Below, in pieces: positions 9,486 through 17,955 of a stretch of 38,319 nt of DNA. Under the pieces are notes generated by a model. The model saw only the letters and a list, made by a program, of their open reading frames with translations. It did not search any database and was not told the DNA's origin. Each line of letters starts with the position of its first letter. The stretch's first letter is position 1. The stretch lies in NCBI GenBank assembly GCA_903868795.1, contig CAIPWR010000068.1:1-38319 (forward strand), written 5' to 3'. The DNA is from an uncultured Spartobacteria bacterium (GTDB taxonomy: Bacteria; Verrucomicrobiota; Verrucomicrobiia; Chthoniobacterales; UBA6821). Position numbers and translations under genes: made by a program.

Positions 9486-9552
9486 CTTGTATTCTTGGAG
9501 AGCTATGTTGCTCCCCAAGAACGACAGAAAAACAGCAGATAACCTTAGGCGA

Positions 9553-11052
9553 TTACTGGAAGCCGAGGCGGGCGATCATGTTCAGGCCCAGAGCGAAGAG
9601 TGCGGCACCTAGGAAGACACAGACGGGTAGTGTCAGGACCCAGGCCATGAGGATATTGCGTACCGTGGCCATCTGGAGACCCGATCCGTTCGCTGCCATG
9701 GTTCCGGCTACTCCCGAGGAGAGCACGTGAGTAGTGCTGACGGGAAGCCCCAGCATGTCTGCAAGACTGATTGTGAACATGGCGACGAGTTCTGCAGCCG
9801 CTCCCTGACCATAGGTCATATGGGTCTTGCCGATCTTCTCTCCCACCGTGACCACGATGCGCTTCCATCCGATCATCGTGCCACACCCCAGCGCCAGTGC
9901 CACGGCCATCTTCACCCAGATGGGAATGAAGTTGGTCACGCTATTGATCGTGGAGGTGAGCATCTTGGCTTCCTTTTCCGCGGCGGGGGAGTTGAGTTGG
10001 TGGTTTCTTGCCAGCTTGGAGGAGACTGAGGAGATTAAATAGAGATCCGCCCTGAGGGAACCGCGATCCTGTTCCGGAATCTGGCTGAGTGATTTGAAAT
10101 TGCCCAGCTGTTGAAGGCTTCTGTTAGCAATCGTTTCCACCGACCAGAAAAGCTCCGGGGATGTTGAGTGATGGCCGCGCAGGAAGGTTGTGATAACATT
10201 CGCCGGATCATCTTTCACATAGTCCGGATCTGCCCCCTTTTCCTGCATGCTGCAGTAGGAGACGCAGGCTTGCAGTTGACTTCTGAGAGCAAGGAGTTCG
10301 CTTTCCGTGCTCTCGCTCTTGAGCGCGTAGGTTGTGGGGAGAATGCCGACCAGGATCAGCATGATGAGACCCATTCCCTTCTGACCGTCATTGGAGCCAT
10401 GTGCGAAGCTCACCCCGGTGCAGGTGAACATGAGTAGGGCGCGGATCCATCCTGGTGGTGGATGGCTTGCATCGGGTGCCTCATAGAGTTTCGGATTCTT
10501 GATGAGGATTTTCATCACGATCAGCAGGAGCGCCGCCATGCAGAATCCGATGACCGGTGAGATGATCAGGGCCATTCCGACTTCCTTGGCCTTGGACCAG
10601 TTGACGCCATCACCCCAGTAGTGGGAATCGCTCATGAGAGCGTTGGCGACACCGACACCGATGATCGATCCAATCAGGGTATGGGATGAGGATGCAGGCA
10701 GACCGAAGTACCAGGTGCCGACATTCCAGATGATTGCCGAGAGCAGTAGGGAAAAAACCATTGCGAATCCGGCTGATCCCACATGGATGACGAGTTCCAC
10801 CGGTAGGAGGTTCACGATGCTGAAGGCCACGGCTCCTGTGGAGGTGAGTACCCCGAGGAAGTTGAAGAATCCGGACCAAATGACTGCAGGGACTGCTGGA
10901 AGCGTGTGGGTGTAGATGACGGTGGCGACCGCATTGGCGGTGTCATGAAAACCGTTGGCAAACTCAAAGGCCAGGGCAAGAAGAAGAGCCAGTCCGAGCA
11001 GGGCCCAAGTTCCAAATCCGACTCCGGCAAATTCAGCTAAGAGCAAATGCAT
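9553..11052 (-). CDS. pit: PiT-family inorganic phosphate transporter
   Basis: A 499-residue membrane protein of the PiT (PF01384) family. The duplicated family signature is clear: FEFANGFHDTANAVAT near residues 29-44 and the second-half counterparts FAHGSNDGQKGMG and GLPVSTTHVLSSGVAGT. Between the two halves is a soluble insertion (~245-375, with LRSQLQACVSYCSM and SLRADLYLISS) as in longer bacterial Pit proteins. The family imports phosphate (metal-phosphate) with protons or sodium. It is divergent from the cyclic-nucleotide-binding gene, with 103 bp between the starts, so the two could share control sequences. Confidence 0.92.
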   Translation of the reverse strand: MHLLLAEFAGVGFGTWALLGLALLLALAFEFANGFHDTANAVATVIYTHTLPAVPAVIWSGFFNFLGVLTSTGAVAFSIVNLLPVELVIHVGSAGFAMVFSLLLSAIIWNVGTWYFGLPASSSHTLIGSIIGVGVANALMSDSHYWGDGVNWSKAKEVGMALIISPVIGFCMAALLLIVMKILIKNPKLYEAPDASHPPPGWIRALLMFTCTGVSFAHGSNDGQKGMGLIMLILVGILPTTYALKSESTESELLALRSQLQACVSYCSMQEKGADPDYVKDDPANVITTFLRGHHSTSPELFWSVETIANRSLQQLGNFKSLSQIPEQDRGSLRADLYLISSVSSKLARNHQLNSPAAEKEAKMLTSTINSVTNFIPIWVKMAVALALGCGTMIGWKRIVVTVGEKIGKTHMTYGQGAAAELVAMFTISLADMLGLPVSTTHVLSSGVAGTMAANGSGLQMATVRNILMAWVLTLPVCVFLGAALFALGLNMIARLGFQ

Positions 11053-11106
11053 CTCGAAAACTTAATGGGCATCGTGTCTCTACGGGAGCCCCTTTTTTCA
11101 GATTTC

Positions 11107-11119
11107 TGTTACAATTCCG
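11107..11119 (-). promoter_or_regulatory. Shared 13-bp motif CGGAATTGTAACA, copy 1
   Basis: The minus strand reads CGGAATTGTAACA, identical to the plus-strand sequence at 12409-12421 ahead of cheA. It lies in the 103-bp divergent region between the phosphate transporter and the cyclic-nucleotide-binding gene. It is a candidate regulator site (inference). Confidence 0.4.
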
Positions 11120-11155
11120 ACACTCTATGCCAAAGGCATCACAAATGCCTTGTCA

Positions 11156-11560
11156 ATGGCCGACTCTATCCCATTCTCTAAAAGAATGAATCCCGCCAAT
11201 CTTTTTTCACACGACTCTGACACGATCAATCTTGCTCCTGGAGAAACCCTTTTTACAGAGGGTGACAGCGGGGATTGCATGTATGTTCTGCTGGAAGGTT
11301 CGGTTGATGTCTTGGTTGGCGGGAAAAGCGTCGAGCAGTCCGAGCGTGGGGCGATTCTCGGCGAATTGGCCCTGATTGATCAGTCCCCCAGGACGGCCAC
11401 CATTATCGCCAAGGACTCTGCTAAACTCGCCAAGGTCGATGAAAGGCGCTTCAACTTCCTGATTAGTCAGAATGCCTTCTTTGCCACCCATGTCATGAAG
11501 GTCATGGCGGATCGTCTTCGCCACATGAACAAGCTTCAGGCTGAATCGGCGAATTCCTGA
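11156..11560 (+). CDS. Stand-alone cyclic-nucleotide-binding domain protein
   Basis: About 134 residues from ATG 11156 (TTG 11150 and ATG 11186 are alternatives). One CAP-type cyclic-nucleotide-binding domain fills the protein: FTEGDSGDCMYVLLEGSVDVLVGG followed by the phosphate-binding cassette LGELALIDQSPRTAT, with the conserved Glu and Arg needed to hold the cyclic phosphate. There is no helix-turn-helix, so it is a sensor or adaptor rather than a CRP-type regulator. It is followed 14 bp later by a Pycsar-effector-like membrane protein, and a class III cyclase is encoded 9 kb downstream. The start region holds ATGCC/GGCAT inverted repeats (11128-11150). Confidence 0.85.
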   Translation: MADSIPFSKRMNPANLFSHDSDTINLAPGETLFTEGDSGDCMYVLLEGSVDVLVGGKSVEQSERGAILGELALIDQSPRTATIIAKDSAKLAKVDERRFNFLISQNAFFATHVMKVMADRLRHMNKLQAESANS

Positions 11561-11574
11561 ATTTCATAACAGCC

Positions 11575-12195
11575 ATGAATGATCCGGGGGTGACACCTAG
11601 TGAGTCTTCCCTTGATGGGTTGATCGCATCCATTGACCGGCAGACCGATGAGGGAGCCGCGATGGCTTGGTGTCTTGAGTCGATCAAGGACATTCAGGGA
11701 ACTATTCGGGCCGTCGATGCGAAGATAGGCATCCTGCTCGCGGCCTTGGCTTTTCCCCTCAAGGATGTTGCCGAGCGCTATATTTCCGCGCATTCCACCG
11801 GTATCTCCATCGGCTCTGTCATCTTTACGCTGGCCATTGTCTCGTATGGACTAGGAATCCTTCTTTCCGTGCTCACGTTGGGTGGAATAGGTGGCTCCCA
11901 TTATCATGCGACCGGATCGGATCACTTCAATACTTTCTATGCCGCGGGGTTATTTCGCCTGAATTTTATGGATGCCTTGTTCCGGCGCAAGGAGGTGCGT
12001 TCGACCATGAGTGTTGAGAAGTTTGTCGATGAAATACCGAAGACCTGTGAGCGGATGCTCTTGGACCTTGCTTCTGAGATGATGCAGTTGGCTTATATCC
12101 GCGACCTTAAAATCCTCAGGCAGCGCTATGCATTCCTCTTCACGGGCATAGCTTTCCTACTTGGTTTTGTTGGATTTGCTCTCACGAAGGGATGA
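11575..12195 (+). CDS. Membrane protein resembling Pycsar effectors (DUF5706-like)
   Basis: 206 residues with three hydrophobic segments (about 47-62, 78-105, 184-204). The segment IRAVDAKIGILLAAL just before the first and the C-terminal YIRDLKILRQRYAFLFTGI resemble the D-x-K-x-G-I-L-L and final K...-TM pattern of the DUF5706 family, which includes membrane effectors of Pycsar (cyclic-pyrimidine) anti-phage systems. The middle is soluble (~125-180). It is encoded 14 bp after a cyclic-nucleotide-binding protein, so cyclic-nucleotide-triggered membrane action is a reasonable hypothesis. Unlike canonical Pycsar, no uridylate or cytidylate cyclase is directly adjacent. The family call comes from remembered patterns, not a search. 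Confidence 0.6.
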   Translation: MNDPGVTPSESSLDGLIASIDRQTDEGAAMAWCLESIKDIQGTIRAVDAKIGILLAALAFPLKDVAERYISAHSTGISIGSVIFTLAIVSYGLGILLSVLTLGGIGGSHYHATGSDHFNTFYAAGLFRLNFMDALFRRKEVRSTMSVEKFVDEIPKTCERMLLDLASEMMQLAYIRDLKILRQRYAFLFTGIAFLLGFVGFALTKG

Positions 12196-12283
12196 TTCTT
12201 CCAAGTTAGGTTTTTTGAAATTTAGGGTTGGGTGTTCCCAAGCGGAATCGTGAGGGGCATCTGGAACGGCATTGAATGACGGA

Positions 12284-12319
12284 TTGCCCAGTTCGTCAGC
12301 GTTTTTGCCCAGTTCGTCA
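12284..12319 (+). promoter_or_regulatory. Tandem 15-bp direct repeats, 21-bp period
   Basis: TTGCCCAGTTCGTCA occurs at 12284-12298 and again at 12305-12319, exactly 21 bp apart, i.e. two DNA turns on the same face. They lie ~120-155 bp upstream of the sigma-54-like promoter of cheA, where an enhancer-binding activator would sit. This suggests operator or enhancer sites (inference). Confidence 0.5.
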
Positions 12320-12408
12320 CATTTTTTTGTTTGGTGACTGATTTCGTTTGAGCAGGGTGTGGAGAATGACTACACCACGATCGCGTTATGAAGGTTGCTC
12401 GATTATTA

Positions 12409-12421
12409 CGGAATTGTAACA
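12409..12421 (+). promoter_or_regulatory. Shared 13-bp motif CGGAATTGTAACA, copy 2
   Basis: Identical in opposite orientation to 11107-11119. It lies 18 bp upstream of the sigma-54-like promoter of cheA. A related TTGTTACAAT is at 8812-8821. Confidence 0.4.
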
Positions 12422-12438
12422 ATAGGTGATTAGTGATT

Positions 12439-12455
12439 TCGGCACAAAAATTGCT
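12439..12455 (+). promoter_or_regulatory. Sigma-54-type -24/-12 promoter for the chemosensory cluster
   Basis: CGGCAC, five A residues, then TTGCT matches the RpoN consensus TGGCAC-N5-TTGCW with one mismatch and exact spacing (GG at 12441-12442, GC at 12453-12454). Transcription would begin around 12465, leaving a leader of roughly a dozen bases before the cheA ATG at 12478. Confidence 0.55.
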
Positions 12456-12477
12456 ATAAATATTTACTGATTTTTCA

Positions 12478-14781
12478 ATGCCTCCTTCAATTATTCCACC
12501 CACTTTTTCTCAGATCGTCGAGTTCCACGCGCAGTTGGCCATGGAGCTGGCCTTTGTCACTCCTGATCAGGACACAGGACTCCTTCCCATCAACAGCATC
12601 CTGATGGATCTGGAGGATAGCGTGCAGCAGGAGGCCCCGACGGAAATCACCTCCGCTGTTGCCGTGGCCAAGAATTGGATGGATCAGATCTTCGACGGCC
12701 CTGGCAAATTTTCCGCAGAGGCGATCACCAACCTGACTGCCTGGCACGAATGGATGTCACAGGCTCTGGCGGCATGGGAACGGGAGGAGGCTATGCCTCT
12801 CTTTCCGGCTGCTTGGATCACTCGAGACATCCCCGCATTGGCTTCCTCCATCCCTGTCGAGTCACCTGCCCCGGCCGCGGCGGTTTCATCTCCCGTGGCT
12901 GCAAGCGTTGAGGGAGAAGAAGTTGGCGATACTGCGATCGAGGAGATCGAGGAAAAGGCGATCGTCCTGAACCTCAAGGATGATGCCGATCTCCTGCATG
13001 AATTCCACGGTGAGTCGGTGGAGTTGCTTCAGAACATCGAGCAGGGTCTGCTTGTTCTTGAGGAAAATCCGTCCGATTCCAATACGATCAATTCCATTTT
13101 CCGAGCCTTCCATACTTTCAAAGGAGGGGCCGGCTTCCTTCACCTACATGCCCTTCAGGATCTGGCTCATGATCTTGAGTCCTTGCTCGACGCGGTGCGC
13201 CAGTCGAAACTTCAGATCAACTCTCCGATCATCAATATCATTCTGGCCGGATCCGATGCTCTGAAGCACTACACTCACGAGATTGGGCATCAGATCAATG
13301 GAGTCAATGCCGGAGAACCGATCGTTGTGCCGACTGCCCGGATTATCCGCAATGTAAAAGCCATCCTCAACGGCGAGCCACTTCCGGAAGAGACGGTTTC
13401 CAGTGCTGCCAATTCTGTAGAAGCAGAGGTGGAAGTTGTTGTTCATCAGAATACGGAGTGCGTGTCCGAATCTGTCGAATCCGCTCCGGTAGCCGGGAGC
13501 ACCCTTGCTGTTCCCTCCTCGGGGGAAAAGACCGAGCCCTCCCCGGAAAAAACCCTGGCCAAACAGGTTCCGCTGGTCACAAGGCCTGTGGAGGGGAAAG
13601 GGAAGCAAGTGGCCGTCACGGAGTCGGCGTCCGGTTTTGTGAAGCTCGAGACCTGGAAGCTTGACGCTCTTGTTGATCTGGTCGGTGAGCTCGTGATCGC
13701 CCAGTCGATGGTCGTTCAGGATCCCGATGTTCAGACCCTGGAGAGCCGGACATTAGCCCGCAGTCTTCGTCAGCTCAGCCGCACCACTTCCGAGCTTCAG
13801 CGCAATGCCATGTCGCTCCGCATGGTCCCGGTCCGTGCCGCCTTCCAGAAGATGACCCGACTCGTCCGTGATGTCGGGGTTCAGACCGGAAAACAGGTTC
13901 AGCTGATCCTTGAGGGAGAGGACACAGAGCTCGATCGCAATATTGTCGAGAAGCTGGGGGATCCGCTGGTCCATATGATCCGCAATGCCGTCGATCATGG
14001 CATTGAGATGCCGGAGGAGCGTGAATCCAAGGGCAAAGCACGTCTTGGAACAGTCCGCCTCTCGGCCTCCCATCAGCGCGGTGGTATCCTGATTCGTATT
14101 CAAGACGACGGGAAGGGGCTTAATGCCGAGAAGCTCCTAGCCCAAGGGATCAAGCGCGGGATTGTGAAAGAGGGCGCCGAACTGAGCGAGTCCGAGATTT
14201 TCAGCCTTATTTTTGAACCGGGGTTCTCGACGGCCGAAATCGTCAGCGATCTCTCGGGACGAGGTGTCGGTATGGATGTGGTGAAGCGGAATATCGAGAG
14301 CCTTCGTGGCAAGGTCGAGATTCAGTCGGTGATCGGTCAGGGATCCACGTTCAATATCCTTCTTCCCCTCACGCTCGCGATCATTGACGGCATGCTGGTG
14401 GGAGTAGGAGGGGAGCGTTTCATCATCCCGACGATCTCGGTCCGCGAGTCCTTCCGTCCAAAACCCGGCATGGTCAGCACCATTCACGAGAAGGGGGCAA
14501 TCGTCAGCGTCCGTGGCAAGCAGACGCCTGTCCTTCCTCTAGGCAAGCATCTCGGTATTCCGACGAAGGCGACTACTCCTGAGGAGGGGATCATGATCGT
14601 CGTCGAGTCGGGAGATGCCTCCCGTGCCATCCTGGTCGATGAACTCATCGGCAAACAGGAGGTCGTGATCAAGAGTCTCGGCGAAACGTTTAAACATCAG
14701 AGTCTCTTTGCCGGGGGCGCCGTGCTTGGTGACGGATCTGTCGGCCTCATCCTCAGTGTCGACACGCTTGTGAAACTCTAA
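12478..14781 (+). CDS. cheA: Chemotaxis histidine kinase CheA with extra N-terminal domain
   Basis: A 767-residue CheA. Order: an unusual helical N-terminal region (~1-105), an Ala/Pro/Glu-rich linker, an HPt domain (~168-275) with phospho-acceptor His212 in FRAFHTFKGGAGFL, a long low-complexity linker (~300-385), the dimerisation domain from ~387 (LETWKLDALVDLVGELV), the HATPase domain (N box MIRNAVDHGIE near 502; DDGKGL; GRGVGMDVV), and a CheW-like domain (~630-767). It autophosphorylates and passes phosphate to CheB, CheY and probably the receiver-fusion proteins. No clear P2 (CheY/CheB-docking) domain is seen. It is the first gene of the cluster, behind a sigma-54-like promoter. Confidence 0.95.
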   Translation: MPPSIIPPTFSQIVEFHAQLAMELAFVTPDQDTGLLPINSILMDLEDSVQQEAPTEITSAVAVAKNWMDQIFDGPGKFSAEAITNLTAWHEWMSQALAAWEREEAMPLFPAAWITRDIPALASSIPVESPAPAAAVSSPVAASVEGEEVGDTAIEEIEEKAIVLNLKDDADLLHEFHGESVELLQNIEQGLLVLEENPSDSNTINSIFRAFHTFKGGAGFLHLHALQDLAHDLESLLDAVRQSKLQINSPIINIILAGSDALKHYTHEIGHQINGVNAGEPIVVPTARIIRNVKAILNGEPLPEETVSSAANSVEAEVEVVVHQNTECVSESVESAPVAGSTLAVPSSGEKTEPSPEKTLAKQVPLVTRPVEGKGKQVAVTESASGFVKLETWKLDALVDLVGELVIAQSMVVQDPDVQTLESRTLARSLRQLSRTTSELQRNAMSLRMVPVRAAFQKMTRLVRDVGVQTGKQVQLILEGEDTELDRNIVEKLGDPLVHMIRNAVDHGIEMPEERESKGKARLGTVRLSASHQRGGILIRIQDDGKGLNAEKLLAQGIKRGIVKEGAELSESEIFSLIFEPGFSTAEIVSDLSGRGVGMDVVKRNIESLRGKVEIQSVIGQGSTFNILLPLTLAIIDGMLVGVGGERFIIPTISVRESFRPKPGMVSTIHEKGAIVSVRGKQTPVLPLGKHLGIPTKATTPEEGIMIVVESGDASRAILVDELIGKQEVVIKSLGETFKHQSLFAGGAVLGDGSVGLILSVDTLVKL

Positions 14782-14837
14782 CTTTTTCGAATCAACCCAC
14801 TCCAACGACCCTCCCCAACCAGTACCCAAAACTAACG

Positions 14838-15404
14838 ATGAGCACCACCTCCTTAGCTGTAGCCACCCCGAATCAAAATCATCAAGCGTCCAAGACAGGC
14901 CGTTACCTCACCTTCTCGCTCGGCAATGAGTCCTACGGCATTCCCGTTCTCAATGTCCGTGAAATCATCCGCCTCTGCCCGATCACCCCGGTCCCTAAGA
15001 TGCCTACCCATATCAAGGGTGTGATCAATCTCCGCGGCACCGTCATTGCTGTTCTCGATCTCCGCGCGAAGTTCCAGCTCTCCCAGGCCGACTATAACGA
15101 CCGTGCCTGCATCATCGTTGTCCAGTTGATCGGAGCCAATGGGGTGAAGACGAATATGGGAGCCATCGTCGACGCGGTCGAAGAAGTCGTGAATCTCAAC
15201 GAGGCGGCGATCGAACCGGCTCCCGACTTCGGTGGTTCGCCGAACAGCGAATATATTCTCGGAGTCACAACATCAGTGGGTGGAGTCAAGACACTCCTCG
15301 ATATTGAGAAGATCTTCCTCGATGACGCCTCGATCACACGATCGCTTCCCGAGGGGGCTCCGAAGCTCGCTGATGCTCAGCCTAATTCCGTGACAACCCA
15401 CTAA
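14838..15404 (+). CDS. cheW: Chemotaxis coupling protein CheW
   Basis: 188 residues with one CheW domain: [52 protein letters not shown] and [14 protein letters not shown] are the family landmarks. It links the receptor to CheA in the array. Residues ~160-188 form a non-conserved tail. It lies 56 bp after cheA. The leader before the ATG is CA-rich with no Shine-Dalgarno sequence and carries CAACGACCC, also found ahead of the receptor gene. Confidence 0.94.
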   Translation: MSTTSLAVATPNQNHQASKTGRYLTFSLGNESYGIPVLNVREIIRLCPITPVPKMPTHIKGVINLRGTVIAVLDLRAKFQLSQADYNDRACIIVVQLIGANGVKTNMGAIVDAVEEVVNLNEAAIEPAPDFGGSPNSEYILGVTTSVGGVKTLLDIEKIFLDDASITRSLPEGAPKLADAQPNSVTTH

Positions 15405-15475
15405 ACCATCTCAACCGTTTCGATCAAAACAAAGAACCCAACAAAAACCCCAACAAACCTCAACGACCCCAACTT

Positions 15476-17080
15476 ATGAATAACTGGACCATCGGCCGCC
15501 GGATCACCACCGGCTTCATCATTGTGCTGCTCATCACGGCAGCACTCGGAGGATTTGCCCTCTTGAAGACATTCGGATTGAAGCAGAACATCTTCGATCT
15601 TGGTGAAAACACCGTTCCGAGCCTCGAACTCGTCGCGAACACCAAGGCTGAGGTACAGAATCGCATGATCGCGATCCAGCAGCTCAATGACACCCTTACG
15701 CCCGAGCGCAGGGCTGAACTGACCAAGCGCTTGGCTGATGCTACGGAGAAGTCCGTTTCATTCCTTAAGAAGTATGAGTCGCTTCTTAGTGACGCCAAGG
15801 ACCGCGAACTCTGGACCCAGGAGACGAAGCTCAATGACGAGCTGACTCCAATCATTGCGAAGACGGTTGACCTGATTGCGAAGAATGGATCCGCAACGCC
15901 TCAGACCCAAGCCGCCGCAACAGCATCACTTGAAGATTGCCTGATCAAGGAGCTTGATCCCGCCTACTCAGCCCTCATCAATGCGGTTCAGGCCGACTTC
16001 GATTACAATGTTCAGCTCGGATCCACGGCCGCCACGACGGGTAAGAACAGTGCCGCCAGTGCTGTCCTCTTCATCAGCATCTCGATCGCCCTGGCGATTG
16101 CTGTGACCTTGGTAATCATCTGGCAGGTCACGACCGCAGTGAACAAGGCTCTTGGTGAGATCACAGCCAACCTCGATCGTGGTGCCCTTCAGACGGCCGC
16201 TGCTGCGCGTCAGGTTTCGATGGCCAGCAATCAGCTCTCTTCCGGAGCCAGCGAGCAGGCCTCTTCTGTTGAAGAGACCAGTACCTCTCTTGAGGAGATG
16301 TCGAGCATGATCCGCTCGACTGCTGACAATGCCCAGAAGGCGAAGGCCCTCGCCACCGAGGCTCGTGCCGATGCCCAGAACGGCACCAACACCATGGAGG
16401 AGATGATGGCCGCCATGACCGCGATCGACACCTCCAGTGCCGAGGTGGCCAAGATCGTCAAGAACATCGACGAGATCGCATTCCAGACTAACATTCTCGC
16501 ACTCAATGCCGCCGTGGAGGCAGCTCGTGCCGGTGAGGCTGGCGCTGGATTCGCCGTTGTTGCCGACGAGGTGCGTTCGCTTGCTCAACGCAGTGCCGCC
16601 GCCGCCAAGGAGACGGCCGAAAAGATCGAGGCCGCCATCGCAAACAGCCGTAGCGGTTCCCAGTGCTCCGTCCGTGTTGGCGAGTCGCTCAAGCAGATTG
16701 CCGAGAAGGTCGCCGCCACCGACGCCCTTGTTGCTGACATCGCCACTGCCGCCAACGAGCAGGCTCAGGGAATCCAGCAGGTTAATACGGCGATGGGTCA
16801 GATGGACAAGGTGACCCAGAGCAATGCTTCCAGCGCCGAGGAGAGTGCCAGTGCTGCCGAGGAGCTCGATGCCCAAGCCGAAACGATGAAGGATCTGGTC
16901 AGTCAGCTCCGTACCCTCGTCGGGGGGGCCTCCACGGGCGAAAGCGCCCCGGTTTCACGAGCTGTCTCAAAGAGTGCTTCACCGAAGGCAGCTTCTGCAT
17001 CTTCGGGCCGCAAGAGCTTTCCGATGCCAGGCGACGAGCTGTCTCACGGTGGGGATGACGCCAGCTTCCGGAACTTCTAA
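15476..17080 (+). CDS. Methyl-accepting chemotaxis protein
   Basis: A 534-residue receptor with TM1 (~10-30), a periplasmic four-helix-bundle-type sensor (~31-190, 4HB_MCP-like), TM2 (~192-216), then the signalling coiled coil. The hairpin tip [19 protein letters not shown] and [18 protein letters not shown] (~331-368) is canonical. After TM2 the protein passes quickly into the helical bundle; a complete ~50-residue HAMP domain is not recognisable. It is the only receptor in the cluster, so it is probably the dedicated input. The ligand is unknown. The tail is Ser/Ala-rich and ends DASFRNF, possibly a CheR-tether-like aromatic end (weak inference). Confidence 0.94.
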   Translation: MNNWTIGRRITTGFIIVLLITAALGGFALLKTFGLKQNIFDLGENTVPSLELVANTKAEVQNRMIAIQQLNDTLTPERRAELTKRLADATEKSVSFLKKYESLLSDAKDRELWTQETKLNDELTPIIAKTVDLIAKNGSATPQTQAAATASLEDCLIKELDPAYSALINAVQADFDYNVQLGSTAATTGKNSAASAVLFISISIALAIAVTLVIIWQVTTAVNKALGEITANLDRGALQTAAAARQVSMASNQLSSGASEQASSVEETSTSLEEMSSMIRSTADNAQKAKALATEARADAQNGTNTMEEMMAAMTAIDTSSAEVAKIVKNIDEIAFQTNILALNAAVEAARAGEAGAGFAVVADEVRSLAQRSAAAAKETAEKIEAAIANSRSGSQCSVRVGESLKQIAEKVAATDALVADIATAANEQAQGIQQVNTAMGQMDKVTQSNASSAEESASAAEELDAQAETMKDLVSQLRTLVGGASTGESAPVSRAVSKSASPKAASASSGRKSFPMPGDELSHGGDDASFRNF

Positions 17081-17112
17081 GAATCTGTAGTTCAGACCGA
17101 TCTTCTCTCTCA

Positions 17113-17955
17113 GTGCATTCGTTCCACGATGGTGCCCTGTCGGCACAAGCCTACAGGACCATCGTGGATCTGGTGTATGAGCACAGCCGGATCAACCTTG
17201 GTGAGGACAAGCAGACCCTTCTGTCCAATCGGCTTGGAAAACGCCTCAAACATCTGGGGATTGCTTCCTATGACGAGTATTGCGCGCTGCTGAAGTCCCC
17301 AGGTGCCCAGGAGGAGATCGAGCATCTGTTGGATCTTATCTCCACCAACCACACGCGCTTCTACAGAGAGCCGGATCACTTCACCTACCTGACCGAGAAG
17401 ATCCTTCCCGGCCTCATTCCCAAACTCCATGCGGAACGAGCCCCGCTACGCGTCTGGTCTGCTGCATCATCATCCGGAGAGGAGCCCTACACGCTGGCGA
17501 TCGTGCTTGCGGAATATCTGCGGGCTCATCCGACAGTGAACTGGAAAATCGAGGCCTCCGATATCTCACGCAGTATTATCGCCAAGGCGGAGAGAGCCAT
17601 CTATCGGATGGATGCTGTCGAACCTGTCCCTCTTGAACTGCTCAAACGGTATTTCCAAAAGGGGGTGGGAGAGTTTGATGGGCACTGCCGTGTCCGTCCC
17701 GAACTGAGGGAGAGAATCCGCTATGCAAGGGTCAATCTCTTCCAGCCTGACTATCCCATCTCCCCGAAGCAGCATGTCATCTTCTGCCGAAATGTGATGA
17801 TCTACTTCGACATTCCCTCTCGTGAAGCTGCGGTAAAGCGTCTCAGCAATCATCTTGTATCAGGTGGACATCTGATCGTGGGGCATTCGGAAAGTCTCAT
17901 GGGGGTGCGCCATGGACTTGTCTCGATCAAACAAGGGATCTATCAAAAGCCATGA
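17113..17955 (+). CDS. cheR: Chemoreceptor glutamate methyltransferase CheR
   Basis: 280 residues starting at GTG 17113. An N-terminal helical CheR_N domain (YEHSRINLGEDKQTLLSNRLGKRL) precedes the SAM-dependent methyltransferase domain with TRFYREPDHF, LRVWSAASSSGEEPYTLAIVL (the usual CSTGEEPYS loop, here with Ala and Ser in place of Cys and Thr), EASDIS, HVIFCRNVMIYFD and GGHLIVGHSESL. It methylates receptor glutamates for adaptation. The stop overlaps the cheB start (ATGA at 17952), indicating translational coupling. Confidence 0.95.
   Translation: MHSFHDGALSAQAYRTIVDLVYEHSRINLGEDKQTLLSNRLGKRLKHLGIASYDEYCALLKSPGAQEEIEHLLDLISTNHTRFYREPDHFTYLTEKILPGLIPKLHAERAPLRVWSAASSSGEEPYTLAIVLAEYLRAHPTVNWKIEASDISRSIIAKAERAIYRMDAVEPVPLELLKRYFQKGVGEFDGHCRVRPELRERIRYARVNLFQPDYPISPKQHVIFCRNVMIYFDIPSREAAVKRLSNHLVSGGHLIVGHSESLMGVRHGLVSIKQGIYQKP

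Larger units (their letters stand above)
8702..9552. other. 851-bp gene-free region with degenerate repeats
   Basis: No convincing gene is visible. The short open frames at 9182-9612 overlap each other on both strands and read through repeat-like sequence. It contains the TTGTTACAAT motif (8812-8821), an 18-bp perfect inverted repeat pair (9143-9160 / 9270-9287), and two opposed copies of a GCAGAG/CTCTGCG-type repeat (9041-9056 and 9458-9485). It should also hold the promoter of hpt, but no convincing -35/-10 pair was found. Confidence 0.6.

Noticed and set aside
15968-16876. 302-residue minus-strand open frame opposite the receptor
   Set aside because: It lies wholly inside the methyl-accepting protein, whose conserved hairpin sequence is unmistakable on the other strand; Gly/Leu-rich shadow.
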